A DNA stretch of 34,450 nt from contig JADBLN010000063.1 in the NCBI GenBank assembly GCA_014894455.1, positions 1 through 34,450 on the forward strand, written 5' to 3'. Position numbers and translations under genes: made by a program. This DNA is from Acidobacteriota bacterium (GTDB lineage: Bacteria > Acidobacteriota > Aminicenantia > Aminicenantales > Saccharicenantaceae). Below, one piece after another: positions 7,928 to 19,547 of the stretch (its first letter is position 1; the number at the start of each line of letters is the position of its first letter). The notes beneath the pieces were generated by a model that saw nothing but the letters and a program-made list of their open reading frames with translations, made no database searches and was not told the DNA's origin.

Positions 7928-8722
7928 ATGAAGAAAGCCACTTTCTGGTTCCTAGCCGTCGTCATCACACTGGGGTCGGCCGTATACCAACGCATGACAG
8001 GCCCGACCTACCCCCTGCGGGGAAAGGCGGTCGTGGCCGGGACCGAGGTCAAGTTCAAGCTGCCCCGCAGCGCCGAGACCGTCCGCGACGCCGAGGTCCG
8101 GCTCCCCGCGCCGGCCCCGCTCCAAGGCTATCTCGAATACAAGCGGTTCAAGACCGAAGACGCGTGGACCCGCGTGGTGCTCGCCCGTGAGGGCGGCGGT
8201 CTCGTCGGGCTTCTGCCCAAACAGCCGGCGGCCGGGAAGCTCCTCTACACGATCAACCTGACCGGAGGATACGTGACCACGCCGGTTGCGGGCGAGGACC
8301 CGGTCGTCATCCGTTTCAAGAATCCCGTCCCGGCCTGGATCATCATCCCCCACGTACTGGTCATGTTCGCGGGGATGCTCCTGTCGACGGCGGCCGGCCT
8401 GGCCGCGCTCGACAAGAAGCGAAACCCCCGGCGCTTCGTCCTCTGGGCGGTCGCCCTTCTCTTCGTCGGAGGCTTCATCCTCGGCCCGCTCGTCCAGAAG
8501 TTCGCCTTCGGTGTCGCTTGGGCCGGGTTCCCGGCCGGCTTCGACCTCACGGACAACAAGACCCTCATCGCCCTCCTGTTCTGGATCGCGGCCCTCATCG
8601 CGGGCCGCAAAGGGAAGCCGGCCAGGCCATTCGTGCTGGCGGCGTCTCTCGTCACCCTGTTGATCTTCCTCATCCCGCACAGTCTGTTGGGGTCCGAGCT
8701 CGATTACTCGAAAATGCAATAG
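7928..8722 (+). CDS. Membrane protein of unknown function
   Basis: 264 residues. It has an N-terminal hydrophobic segment (about 5-20), then about 110 residues predicted to be extracytoplasmic and beta-rich (YPLRGKAVVAGTEVKFKLPR, EVRLPAPAPLQGYLEY, VVIRFKNPVP). Four helices follow (IIIPHVLVMFAGMLLSTAAG, FVLWAVALLFVGGFILG, TLIALLFWIAALIAG, FVLAASLVTLLIFLIPHSL). The ATG is 8 nt after the LiaF-like stop, and an AAGGAG sits at the end of that gene, so the two are probably cotranscribed. I do not recognise the family. The layout, a soluble domain followed by a short helical bundle, would suit a transport or signalling accessory protein. Confidence 0.75.
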   Translation: MKKATFWFLAVVITLGSAVYQRMTGPTYPLRGKAVVAGTEVKFKLPRSAETVRDAEVRLPAPAPLQGYLEYKRFKTEDAWTRVVLAREGGGLVGLLPKQPAAGKLLYTINLTGGYVTTPVAGEDPVVIRFKNPVPAWIIIPHVLVMFAGMLLSTAAGLAALDKKRNPRRFVLWAVALLFVGGFILGPLVQKFAFGVAWAGFPAGFDLTDNKTLIALLFWIAALIAGRKGKPARPFVLAASLVTLLIFLIPHSLLGSELDYSKMQ

Positions 8723-8724
8723 GC

Positions 8725-9030
8725 TTGGCGGGCGGAGCGGCTGACGACATTTTATTAAGACGCTTCTTCAAAAAAATGCGCCGGGTGCCACAAGGGGATC
8801 TTCGCGCCTAAGGGCTTGAAGCTCGATCCTGCCCACATCGCGGCCATCCTCGACAAGCCGAGCCAGGAGGTCCCGACCCTCAAGATCATCGATACGAAAG
8901 ATCCCGGCGCGAGCTATCTTCTCAAGAAGGTCCGCCGGGAAAGCGATATCAAAGGCAAGCCCATGCCTCCCCCAAAGGCCCTCACCGCCGCGGAACTTCA
9001 AATCATCGAAACCTGGATCTTAGGACTGAA
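8725..9030 (+). pseudogene. Remnant of a class I cytochrome c domain
   Basis: From 8771 one frame reads KKCAGCHKGIF, with a CxxCH haem motif at 8777-8791. It continues through DTKDPGASYLLKKV and GKPMPPPKALTAAELQ (axial Met and terminal helix) to IIETWILGL. This is a complete small cytochrome c fold of the type seen in DUF1549/planctomycete-like cytochromes. The frame has no start before CAGCH: a TAA lies at 8756-8758. The other frame, open from the TTG at 8725, meets it at a run of seven A (8770-8776). One base fewer would join them. No export signal is present and the reading frame runs straight into the palindromic repeats at 9034. I call it a decayed fragment. A sequencing indel in the A-run is the alternative. 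Confidence 0.6.
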
Positions 9031-9033
9031 GCT

Positions 9034-9132
9034 CCACGGACTTACGTCCGTGGGATCTACCCTTTGCAGGCGTTGGAGCGCCTGTCCCCGAAGCGGGGAA
9101 TTCGCTATTCCTCCACGGACTAACGTCCGTGG
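9034..9132. repeat. Cluster of four short palindromes (REP-like)
   Basis: Two copies of an 8-bp-stem hairpin, CCACGGAC...GTCCGTGG, lie at 9034-9053 (loop TTAC) and 9113-9132 (loop TAAC), flanked by CTCC on the left and GG-ATC on the right. Between them are CAGGCG/CGCCTG (9067-9084) and TCCCCG-AAG-CGGGGA (9085-9099). The array sits between the broken cytochrome domain and the convergent TonB gene. It resembles bacterial interspersed REP units, which are mobilised by RAYT transposases; none is in this window. It could also end transcription from both sides. Confidence 0.75.
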
Positions 9133-9181
9133 AATCCCGCGAAGGGGATTGAAATAAACCGGTCAATATCTTCAAGACGTT

Positions 9182-11116
9182 CTAACGCTCCGCCGGCTTG
9201 CGCGTGACCGTGACCAGGGGCTCTTTGAGGTAGATTTTTAGGGTCTGGCTCAGAAGTTCCTTCACCTCGAGGATTGACAGGTTTCCGACCTGGATGTCGC
9301 CCACCAAGGGATAATTGATGCGTCCCTCGGTCGATACCAGGCAGGTCTGTTTGAGCTCCGGCATGCCATTGGTGCCGATGTCGAGCGTATCGCCGGGCTG
9401 GATGAAGTTATCCTTTAGCTGGAAGCGGACGGTCACGGTGAAGACGACGGGCACGGCCTTGCCGTCAATGACGAGCGGCTCGTAGACCCACTGCCGGACG
9501 GAGTCGATGGCCGCCTGGTCGAGGAGCGGGATCGAGCGCAGGACCATGACGTCCTTGACCCGGCCTTCCTCGTCGGTCTTGACCCCGAGAATGACGACGC
9601 CCTCCACCAAGGCCACTCGGGCAATCTCCGGGTAAACGGGAGCGACTTCCTTGACGAGCTTCGGCGGCTTGATGTCGTTTTCGGCCCGGACCGCGCCCTG
9701 GGCGAATTTGTCGAGCGTCTTCCCCTTGTCGCCTTCTTTGAGCATGAAGCGGACGGTGACGGTGAAGAGGACTTTGCGGGGCTTGCCTTCGATGACCAGG
9801 GGTTCGTATTTCCACTGCTTGACGGCTTCGATGGCCGCCTGTTCGAGGAGCGGGATGGAGCGCAGAACCCTGACGCCGATGACGTTGCCCTGCTCGTCGG
9901 TCTTGGCCTCGAGGATGACCATGCCCTCAACCCGGGCCTGGCGGGCTATCTGCGGATAGACGGGCGCGACCTCCTTGATGAGCTTGGGCGGCTTGATCTC
10001 GCCCACGGCCCGGACGGCATCCCCCTCGAATTTCTGGAGGTCCTGAGCGCTCGCCCCGCCGCCCGCGACGCTTCCGGCGACTCCGCCCGTGACTCCTCCG
10101 AAGACACCGCCCTCGACACCTCCGGCCACGCCTCCCCCGACGCCCGTGGACACGCCGCCCTGGACCCCGCCGACCACTCCCTCCACGCTCGGTTTTTTCT
10201 TCTCATCCAGCATAAACCTCACGGTCACAGTGAAAGTGACCTCTTGCGGCTTCCCGTCGACGACTATGGGCTCGTAAACCCACTGCTTGACAGCGTCCAT
10301 AGCCGCCTGGTCGAGGGCGGGGATGCTCCTGAGGACCTTGACGCCGGCGACCCGACCGTAGAGATCGGTCGTCGCCTCCATGATGACGACGCCTTCCACC
10401 CCGGCTTTTTCCGCCTCTTCGGGATAGACTGGGTCAACCGTCTTGATGAGCTTGGGCGGCATGACCTTTCCGCCTCCGCTCAGCACGCCGCCGACGACTC
10501 CGCCGGGAACATCGATCTTTTCCCCGCCGGTGCCCGTCGGCTCGCCGAGCCAGCGCGCGACCCTCAAGGTGATGAAATAGGGCTTGAGCTGGGTGTCTTC
10601 GAATCCTAATACAACCGCGCTTTTATCCGGCAGGGAGAATTCCGTGTCCAGCAGGTTGGATTTCTTCTCGCGGCTCTGTTCGTAGACTTCGATCCGGAAA
10701 TGGTTGCGCTCGGGCAAGCGGCCGGGCGTGACCATGACCAGGTATTCCTGTCCGTTCAGCCGGAACATGTGGAAGGCTTTCTCGGACTTGTCTTTCACCC
10801 AGACGAGGTTGGCTTCGGTCAGAAGGCTGAGGTCCTTCAGACCGTAGACCTTCTTGATCCCTTGCTCGGTGACCAAGTCTTCCTCGGGGCCAACGTTGAT
10901 GAAGTTCATGAATTTGAGGTAGGACGAGGTCACCGGCTTGGCCGGCTCCACCGATTTCTCCCGGACCCCCTCGAGGATCCTCATCTTCAGCTCGAAAGCG
11001 GAAGCGGCCGTTTTCGCGCTTTGGACGGCTTCATCGCCGCCCGCCGCGGCCGGCGGCGCGGCCGCCCATAACCCGACGAGGGTTCCTGCCAGCAAGAATA
11101 GGATCGTTCTTTTCAT
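9182..11116 (-). CDS. Exported protein with three TonB C-terminal domains and a polysaccharide-export-like domain
   Basis: 644 residues. A signal peptide occupies about 1-25 (LLAGTLVGLWAAAPPAAA). Residues 26-200 form a unique region rich in beta segments. Three TonB C-terminal domains follow at about 221-303, 376-460 and 484-568. Each has PPKL(I/V)K...P.YP, then VLRSIP.L.QAA, then QW.YEP and FTVTVRF. GGV-rich linkers lie at 204-211 and 312-353. Residues about 572-637 (IQPGDTLDIG, GRINYPLVGDI, LKEPLVTVT) match the Wza-type polysaccharide export N-terminal domain. There is no membrane anchor, so it should be periplasmic or bound to the outer membrane. GGAGGGG precedes the ATG. It follows the ECF sigma/anti-sigma pair by 13 nt and is probably cotranscribed. 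Whether it energises receptors or binds peptidoglycan or glycan is unknown. Confidence 0.8.
   Translation of the reverse strand: MKRTILFLLAGTLVGLWAAAPPAAAGGDEAVQSAKTAASAFELKMRILEGVREKSVEPAKPVTSSYLKFMNFINVGPEEDLVTEQGIKKVYGLKDLSLLTEANLVWVKDKSEKAFHMFRLNGQEYLVMVTPGRLPERNHFRIEVYEQSREKKSNLLDTEFSLPDKSAVVLGFEDTQLKPYFITLRVARWLGEPTGTGGEKIDVPGGVVGGVLSGGGKVMPPKLIKTVDPVYPEEAEKAGVEGVVIMEATTDLYGRVAGVKVLRSIPALDQAAMDAVKQWVYEPIVVDGKPQEVTFTVTVRFMLDEKKKPSVEGVVGGVQGGVSTGVGGGVAGGVEGGVFGGVTGGVAGSVAGGGASAQDLQKFEGDAVRAVGEIKPPKLIKEVAPVYPQIARQARVEGMVILEAKTDEQGNVIGVRVLRSIPLLEQAAIEAVKQWKYEPLVIEGKPRKVLFTVTVRFMLKEGDKGKTLDKFAQGAVRAENDIKPPKLVKEVAPVYPEIARVALVEGVVILGVKTDEEGRVKDVMVLRSIPLLDQAAIDSVRQWVYEPLVIDGKAVPVVFTVTVRFQLKDNFIQPGDTLDIGTNGMPELKQTCLVSTEGRINYPLVGDIQVGNLSILEVKELLSQTLKIYLKEPLVTVTRKPAER
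10058..10183 (-). repeat. GGV-coding minisatellite in the triple-TonB gene
   Basis: This stretch encodes residues about 312-353, a run of Gly-Gly-Val-x units. The DNA is a degenerate 12-bp tandem repeat. A related array lies in the other TonB gene at 24832-24924. Length change between strains would keep the frame. Confidence 0.7.
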
Positions 11117-11129
11117 CTCACCCCTCCAA

Positions 11130-11606
11130 TCAAGGATTTTTTGTCGCCCAGACGAAGACGGTGTCCGTCCCCTGGGGCTGGTAGACGAAGGTTTGGGCGG
11201 GCGCTCCGCCCACGTTGACGTAATCGATCTGGAACCGGTCGGCCGCGCCGACGAAGCCGGGGCCGAAGCCCGGTTTCTCGACCTCCCGGAGCAGCCAGAA
11301 GCCGGTCACGGCGACGACAGCCGCGGTACCCATGGCTGCGGCCCATCGCCAGCCCGCGCCCGCCGGGTTCGGCGGTGCTTCCGGGACCGGCGTCCCGCGG
11401 CCCGCTTGGGAGGAGATCCGTTCCCAAAGGTCCACGGGCATTCCGACCCGGTCCGAGGAGACGAAGAGCCTTCCGGCCTCCGCCCGGCTGAGGAGCCGCG
11501 CCTGGCATTCCGGGCATCTTTCCATATGGTTCCGGATGAGAAAAGCCCGGAGCGGACGGATGGGCAGGGCGACGTAGATGACATCAACTATTTTGCAGAA
11601 GGCCAT
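11130..11606 (-). CDS. Zinc-finger anti-sigma factor (membrane-anchored)
   Basis: 158 residues from the ATG at 11606. The open frame extends further upstream inside the sigma gene. I chose this start because GGAG lies 8-9 nt ahead, giving a 23-nt overlap with the sigma gene. His27, Cys31 and Cys34 (NHMERCPECQ) form the H-x3-C-x2-C signature of ZAS anti-sigma domains. One transmembrane helix lies at about 87-107 (WRWAAAMGTAAVVAVTGFWLL). A short periplasmic tail of about 50 residues follows. The expected role is to hold the upstream ECF sigma factor at the membrane until a periplasmic signal arrives. The TonB-type protein encoded 13 nt downstream is the obvious candidate for sensing partner; that is inference. 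Confidence 0.78.
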   Translation of the reverse strand: MAFCKIVDVIYVALPIRPLRAFLIRNHMERCPECQARLLSRAEAGRLFVSSDRVGMPVDLWERISSQAGRGTPVPEAPPNPAGAGWRWAAAMGTAAVVAVTGFWLLREVEKPGFGPGFVGAADRFQIDYVNVGGAPAQTFVYQPQGTDTVFVWATKNP

Positions 11607-12156
11607 GGTCGTTCTCCAGCAAGGCTTTGATTTTCCGGCGGGCGTTGAAAAGATAAACTCGGGCTGTCGACGCCGAGCACGCAAGGACCACGGAGATATC
11701 CCGGGCCGTGCAGCCCTCGTTCGCCCAGAGGCAGAGGGCCGTCCGTTCGCGCGGCGAGAGCTTGGTCAGGAGGGCCGAAGGCAATGGTTCGGGGTCGGCG
11801 GGATGGGGATTTCCGCCCCGTTCGGCGACGGCCGGCTCGAAGCGGGCCCGGGCCGAGAATTCGGAAAAGCGCCGCTTTTTCCTGATCATGTCGAGCGACC
11901 TCCTGTAGACGATGGTCAGAAGCCAGGTCTTGAAGCTCCTCGACGGGTCGTAACGCGCGAGATGGCGGAAGACCTGGAGGAAGGTCTCCTGGCAGACGTC
12001 CTCGGCGTCCTGCCTGTTCCCGACGACGTTGAGGGCCACGGCCATGACCAGATTCCCATAAGCATCGACCATCGCCCGGCTGGAAACGGAGCTCCCCCGA
12101 AGGCAACCGTCGATGATCTCTTTTTCGTCCAAGGCAGGCTTCTTTCCTTTTTCCAT
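11584..12156 (-). CDS. ECF-type RNA polymerase sigma factor
   Basis: 190 residues with two recognisable domains. Sigma-2 spans about 10-95: YGNLVMAVALNVVGNRQDAEDVCQETFLQVFRHL, written here only to show the DAED/QETF core, then SFKTWLLTIVYRRSLD. Sigma-4 spans about 125-180: LSPRERTALCLW and ARDISVVLACSASTARVYLFNARRK, the helix-turn-helix that reads the -35 element. There is no sigma-1.1 or sigma-3 domain, as usual for group 4. Its last codons overlap the anti-sigma gene. The ATG at 12156 has only a distant G-rich ribosome binding site (about 13 nt). Target promoters cannot be named from this window. Confidence 0.88.
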   Translation of the reverse strand: MEKGKKPALDEKEIIDGCLRGSSVSSRAMVDAYGNLVMAVALNVVGNRQDAEDVCQETFLQVFRHLARYDPSRSFKTWLLTIVYRRSLDMIRKKRRFSEFSARARFEPAVAERGGNPHPADPEPLPSALLTKLSPRERTALCLWANEGCTARDISVVLACSASTARVYLFNARRKIKALLENDHGLLQNS

Positions 12157-12248
12157 AGAGAATACGCCGTCCCCCCGAGGGGCGTTTAGGGGGAAACGGC
12201 CCCCCTTCTATTCCTACACCTTTCCGTCTGGGGTGTCATCCATGTTTC

Positions 12249-12260
12249 TGAACGAGTTCA
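12249..12260. promoter_or_regulatory. Palindrome upstream of the ECF sigma gene
   Basis: TGAAC-GA-GTTCA is a perfect 5-bp inverted repeat with a 2-bp centre, about 95 bp ahead of the sigma start. It could be an operator. It sits in a 130-bp gap (12157-12289) in which no convincing -35/-10 pair was seen. Confidence 0.35.
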
Positions 12261-12369
12261 AACAATAAGTACCTTTATATTTGAGGCGAGGAGGACAGCC
12301 GAACCCCGACTTTGGGAGAGTTTAGCCGGGCAGCGTGCCGGGCGAAAACAGATGGAATGGGGACCTGAT

Positions 12370-12400
12370 GGGGGACATGTACTTTTAGTACGTGTCCCCC
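12370..12400. repeat. GGGGGACA/TGTCCCCC palindrome
   Basis: A 13-bp stem with one mismatch and a 5-bp loop (TTTTA), inside the MITE-like element. The core GGGGACA-N-GTAC is shared with the palindrome at 12466. Confidence 0.8.
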
Positions 12401-12465
12401 TTCCGGTAAATATCTTAGTAGCCTGTTGGCTATAAGATCAGAAGGGGGACCTGAAGGGGGATCAG

Positions 12466-12514
12466 AATGGGGACACGTACCTCCGGTACATGTCCCCATT
12501 CGTACCGGAGGTAC
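12466..12514. repeat. Second GGGGACA palindrome with an extra half-unit
   Basis: A 15-bp stem (AATGGGGACACGTAC, 12466-12480) pairs with 12486-12500 across the loop CTCCG, with one mismatch. It is followed by a small hairpin GTACC-GGA-GGTAC (12502-12514) and then another GTACATGTCCCCC half, so the unit looks partially duplicated. Confidence 0.75.
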
Positions 12515-12601
12515 ATGTCCCCCATCACTGCCAAAACGGGCGGCGACCGATGCGGCGTCCCAAACTCTCCCAGAGGGGAAGTGCTGTCCTCCGAGCCGAT
12601 T

Positions 12602-12630
12602 TTGACAATCTGCGGCGTCTTTGTTAAATT
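12602..12630 (+). promoter_or_regulatory. Promoter of the PAS-GGDEF/S9 peptidase operon, near-leaderless
   Basis: A perfect TTGACA (12602-12607), 17-bp spacer, TAAATT (12625-12630). The expected start point is about 12636-12638, two to four bases from the ATG at 12640, with no Shine-Dalgarno sequence. The mRNA may be leaderless or nearly so. Confidence 0.65.
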
Positions 12631-12639
12631 CATTCGCGC

Positions 12640-13613
12640 ATGGCCGAGAGACAGCGCAAAAGACCGAAGCGGACGCCGCCGGACGCGCCTGCCGCGCCCG
12701 TTTTCCGGGTCGGCGAAGACCGCTATAAGGCGCTCGTCGAACAGCTCCCTGTCGGCGTCTACCGGACGACCCTCGACGGCATGATCATCGAGGCCAACGC
12801 CGTCCTGGCCCGGATGCTGGGCCACAAGAGGCCCCAGGCCCTCTTCAACTGCAACGTCAAGGACTTCTACGTCAGGGGCGAGGACCGCTCCCGGCTCCTC
12901 GAGAAGCTGTCTTCGAAGCCCACGTCGTTCCAGGAGTTCGAGCTCCGGCGCGTCGACGGCCGGAGATTCTGGGTTCGCAACTATTGCCGCGGCGTCAAGG
13001 GGCCCGACGGGTCGATCCACCACCTCGACGGCATCCTCGTCGACATCACCGATAGGAAAACGGCGGACAGGAAGCTCGAACTCGCCCGGCGCAAGCTCCA
13101 GATGACCAACGAGAAGCTCGAAAACCTGTCCCTGACCGACCACCTCACCGGCCTCCACAACCGCCGGGGTTTCTTCACCTTCGGTCTCCAGCAGATGAAG
13201 TTCGCCAAGCGCCTCAAGGAAGACAATTACCTGGTCTTCCTCGATATCGACTACCTCAAAGAGGTCAACGACCTGCACGGCCACGCGGTCGGGGACCAGC
13301 TCCTGCAGGGCGTCGCGACCATCCTCAAGAGCACGCTCCGGGAATCCGACGTCATCGGCCGGATCGGCGGGGACGAGTTCGCCGTCCTGGCCATGCGCTC
13401 CAAGGGCTTGGGCGAACGGGCCCTCCTGGCCAGGATCGAGGAGGGCGTCCAGGCGTTCCGCATGAAAAAGTTCAAGAACCTGCGCCTGTCCGTGAGCATG
13501 GGCCTCGTCCGCGTCGATCCCCAGAAATACCAGCAGCTCGACGATTTCCTGGCCCACGCCGATTTCCTGATGTATCAGCAGAAACGAAGCAAGGAAAGAC
13601 AAGGAAACCTGAC

Positions 13614-13617
<4 letters not shown>
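12640..13617 (+). CDS. PAS-domain diguanylate cyclase
   Basis: 325 residues. A basic N-terminal tail is followed by a PAS domain at about 28-140 (YKALVEQLPVGVYRTTLDG; GILVDITDRK marks its end). A coiled linker (about 141-165) leads to a GGDEF domain at about 166-318. The catalytic GGDEF at 243-247 is intact (RIGGDEFAVL), the metal Asp is in FLDIDYLKEVND, and the product-inhibition motif RxxD (RESD, 234-237) lies exactly five residues before it. It should make cyclic di-GMP under feedback control, with the PAS domain sensing a cytoplasmic ligand or redox state. No transmembrane segment is present. Its stop overlaps the peptidase start by 4 nt (ATGA), so the two are translationally coupled. Confidence 0.9.
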
Positions 13618-16517
<2,900 letters not shown>

Positions 16518-16876
16518 ATGCCGAAGGCACGGGGGAGGCTCCGGGCCGCTGTGGACACCTGGGCAAAGCCCGCCCTCATCGCTTCGCGCATGAGGACTGC
16601 AAAGCCTGGGGCCCCGGCCGCCGTTGCTCCCGGCCGCGTTTACGAGGTTTCCTGGAAAAGCGGCGCCTGAAACCGGACTCTTTTGGGGTTGAGAAGAACG
16701 CTGGCTGGCGAGGCGCCAAGGTTTCAAAGGAAAAGGAAGCGGGGCTAAGGAGGATCCCTCTCCAGCCAGCATGTTCATTATATGGGAGGCGTTTCTCGCT
16801 TGTCAATCCCAAAGTGCGATGTTTCGGATATTTTTTCAAGCCGCGGCCGGCATCCTTCGCTTCGGGAGGAGAGGAC
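16518..16876. other. Gene-free gap with an inverted repeat in the msr leader
   Basis: This 359-bp gap holds no credible gene. GCTGGCTGG (16700-16708) is the exact complement of CCAGCCAGC (16762-16770), enclosing 53 bp rich in GGA/AAG. A smaller GGTTTC...GAAACC pair lies near 16640-16673. No good -10/-35 pair was found; TTGTCA at 16800 lacks a well-spaced partner. The repeats could form a leader RNA structure or end the peptidase transcript. Confidence 0.45.
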
Positions 16877-17770
16877 ATGCCTAACAAGGTAAAAAAGACG
16901 GATAAAGAGTGGAAGGCCGCTCTCACGCCGGAGCAGTACGACGTCATGCGCAAGTGCGGCACGGAGCAGCCCTTCGCCGGAAAGTACAACGACTTCTGGG
17001 AAAAGGGAGTCTACATTTGCGCCGGATGTGGAACGCCTCTTTTCCTCTCCGACGCGAAATACGAGCACGGCACGGGCTGGCCGAGCTTCGCGGCTCCCGT
17101 GGAGGAGAAGAGCCTCGAATACCGCGACGACTATTCTCTGCTGTCGAAGCGCATCGAGGTCCGTTGCTCGGTCTGCGGCGCCCACCTGGGGCATATCTTC
17201 GACGATGGTCCGTCGCCCACGTTCCTCCACTACTGCGTCAACTCCGCAGCCCTTGATTTCAAGCCCGAAGCGCAAGCGAAGACCGCGGGCCGGGAGACGG
17301 CGGCGATAGAAACGGCGACCTTCGCGGCCGGCTGTTTCTGGGGCGTGGAACACAAGCTGGGAAAGGTCCCCGGCGTCGTCTCCACCGCCGTCGGCTACAC
17401 CGGGGGGAAGAGCGTCAACCCGACCTACGAGGAAGTCTGCACGGATAGGACGGGCCATGCCGAGGCCGTCCAGGTGACCTTCGACCCGAAACGCATCAGC
17501 TACGCTGAACTCGTCCGCCGCTTCTTCGAGGCCCACGACCCGACGCAGGTCGATCGCCAGGGACCCGATCACGGCACCCAGTACCGGTCGGCCATCTTCT
17601 TCCACGGCGAAGCCCAGAGGGAGGCGGCCCGCCGCGTCATGGACGAAGTCGAAAAATCGGGCCAATACAAGAAACGCCTGGCCACGGAGCTCGTCCCGGC
17701 GTCCGCATTTTACCAAGCGGAAGAGTACCACCAGAAATATTACGAAAAGCACGGCGTCGTCTGTTACTGA
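16877..17770 (+). CDS. msrBA: Bifunctional methionine sulfoxide reductase MsrB-MsrA fusion
   Basis: 297 residues from the ATG at 16877, with GGAGG 7 nt upstream; the open frame further upstream is noncoding. MsrB (about 10-128) comes first. It has zinc cysteines in CAGC (48, 51) and CSVC (97, 100), GTGWPSF, HLGHIF and the catalytic Cys120 in HYCVNSAAL. MsrA (about 146-297) has the catalytic Cys153 in AGCFWGVE, VGYTGG, TGHAEAVQV and DHGTQYRS. A resolving Cys is likely at 296 in GVVCY. Together they reduce both diastereomers of methionine sulfoxide using thioredoxin. No signal peptide is seen, so it is probably cytoplasmic. The B-A order differs from the A-B order of PilB-type fusions. Confidence 0.95.
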   Translation: MPNKVKKTDKEWKAALTPEQYDVMRKCGTEQPFAGKYNDFWEKGVYICAGCGTPLFLSDAKYEHGTGWPSFAAPVEEKSLEYRDDYSLLSKRIEVRCSVCGAHLGHIFDDGPSPTFLHYCVNSAALDFKPEAQAKTAGRETAAIETATFAAGCFWGVEHKLGKVPGVVSTAVGYTGGKSVNPTYEEVCTDRTGHAEAVQVTFDPKRISYAELVRRFFEAHDPTQVDRQGPDHGTQYRSAIFFHGEAQREAARRVMDEVEKSGQYKKRLATELVPASAFYQAEEYHQKYYEKHGVVCY

Positions 17771-17907
17771 GCCCCGCGGCCGATCCGCTCCGGGATCCCC
17801 TGTCGGAAACTTCTGGCATGAATCTTGAAGAGAAGAGAATAGAGGACCAGGAGGACAGGATGAACAGGGTAGAAATTGAGGCCGCTATCAGGCTGGAAAG
17901 GCCCGAA

Positions 17908-17925
17908 CAGGCCGATCTCGGCCTG
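17908..17925. repeat. Perfect hairpin in the msrBA-sigma gap
   Basis: CAGGCCGA-TC-TCGGCCTG, an 8-bp stem with no T-run after it. It is the only strong structure in the first half of the 337-bp gap between msrBA and the sigma gene. A short open frame at 17818-18021 crosses the gap but looks noncoding. Confidence 0.6.
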
Positions 17926-17953
17926 GGAAAGGGCGGGAATGTAAAGTTTTTTA

Positions 17954-17982
17954 TTGACAAGGCCAGCCGGATGTTGTATCCT
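17954..17982 (+). promoter_or_regulatory. Promoter of the RpoD-family sigma gene
   Basis: TTGACA (17954-17959), 17-bp spacer, TATCCT (17977-17982). Transcription would start near 17989, leaving a leader of about 120 nt. The leader has a CACCC-TCA-GGGGGTG hairpin near 18005-18021 and an ACTCC/GGAGT pair near 18041-18060. These do not match a riboswitch I know. Confidence 0.7.
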
Positions 17983-18107
17983 CCCCCCTTCATTTGCGAC
18001 GGTCCCACCCTCAGGGGGTGAAACGATTCCGGCCTCAACTCCGTTGGAAGAACTGGAGTCTAGGGCTAGAATAAATGAAAAAAAAGGCTTTACTTAGGGA
18101 GACGACC

Positions 18108-19547
<1,440 letters not shown>

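Larger units (their letters stand above)
12290..12592. mobile_element. MITE-like element with terminal inverted repeats (303 bp)
   Basis: The left end reads GGAGGACAGC (12290-12299) and the right end reads its exact complement GCTGTCCTCC (12583-12592). A second matching block lies inside each: TGGGAGAGTTT (12313-12323) and AAACTCTCCCA (12562-12572). Between the blocks both sides carry a C-run (ACCCC and, complemented, TTCCCC). The imperfect terminal repeats are therefore about 31-34 bp. The interior holds several GGGGACA-GTAC palindromes and no convincing ORF. No clear target-site duplication longer than 2 bp is visible. The likely nature is a non-autonomous transposon or a composite REP element. 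It ends 9 bp before the -35 box of the PAS-GGDEF gene. Confidence 0.65.

Noticed and set aside
10058-10183. Collagen-like or PE_PGRS-like domain
   Set aside because: The Gly-rich stretch is short, Val-containing and placed between TonB domains, so it is better read as a TonB spacer.
12430-13602. 390-codon minus-strand frame opposite the PAS-GGDEF gene
   Set aside because: Shadow of an intact diguanylate cyclase; it also crosses the mobile element.
17818-18021. Small plus-strand frame in the gap before the sigma gene
   Set aside because: No ribosome binding site, no recognisable motif, and it covers the sigma gene promoter.
18005-18060. Riboswitch in the sigma gene leader
   Set aside because: Two small hairpins are visible, but none of the conserved cores of known riboswitch classes could be recognised.
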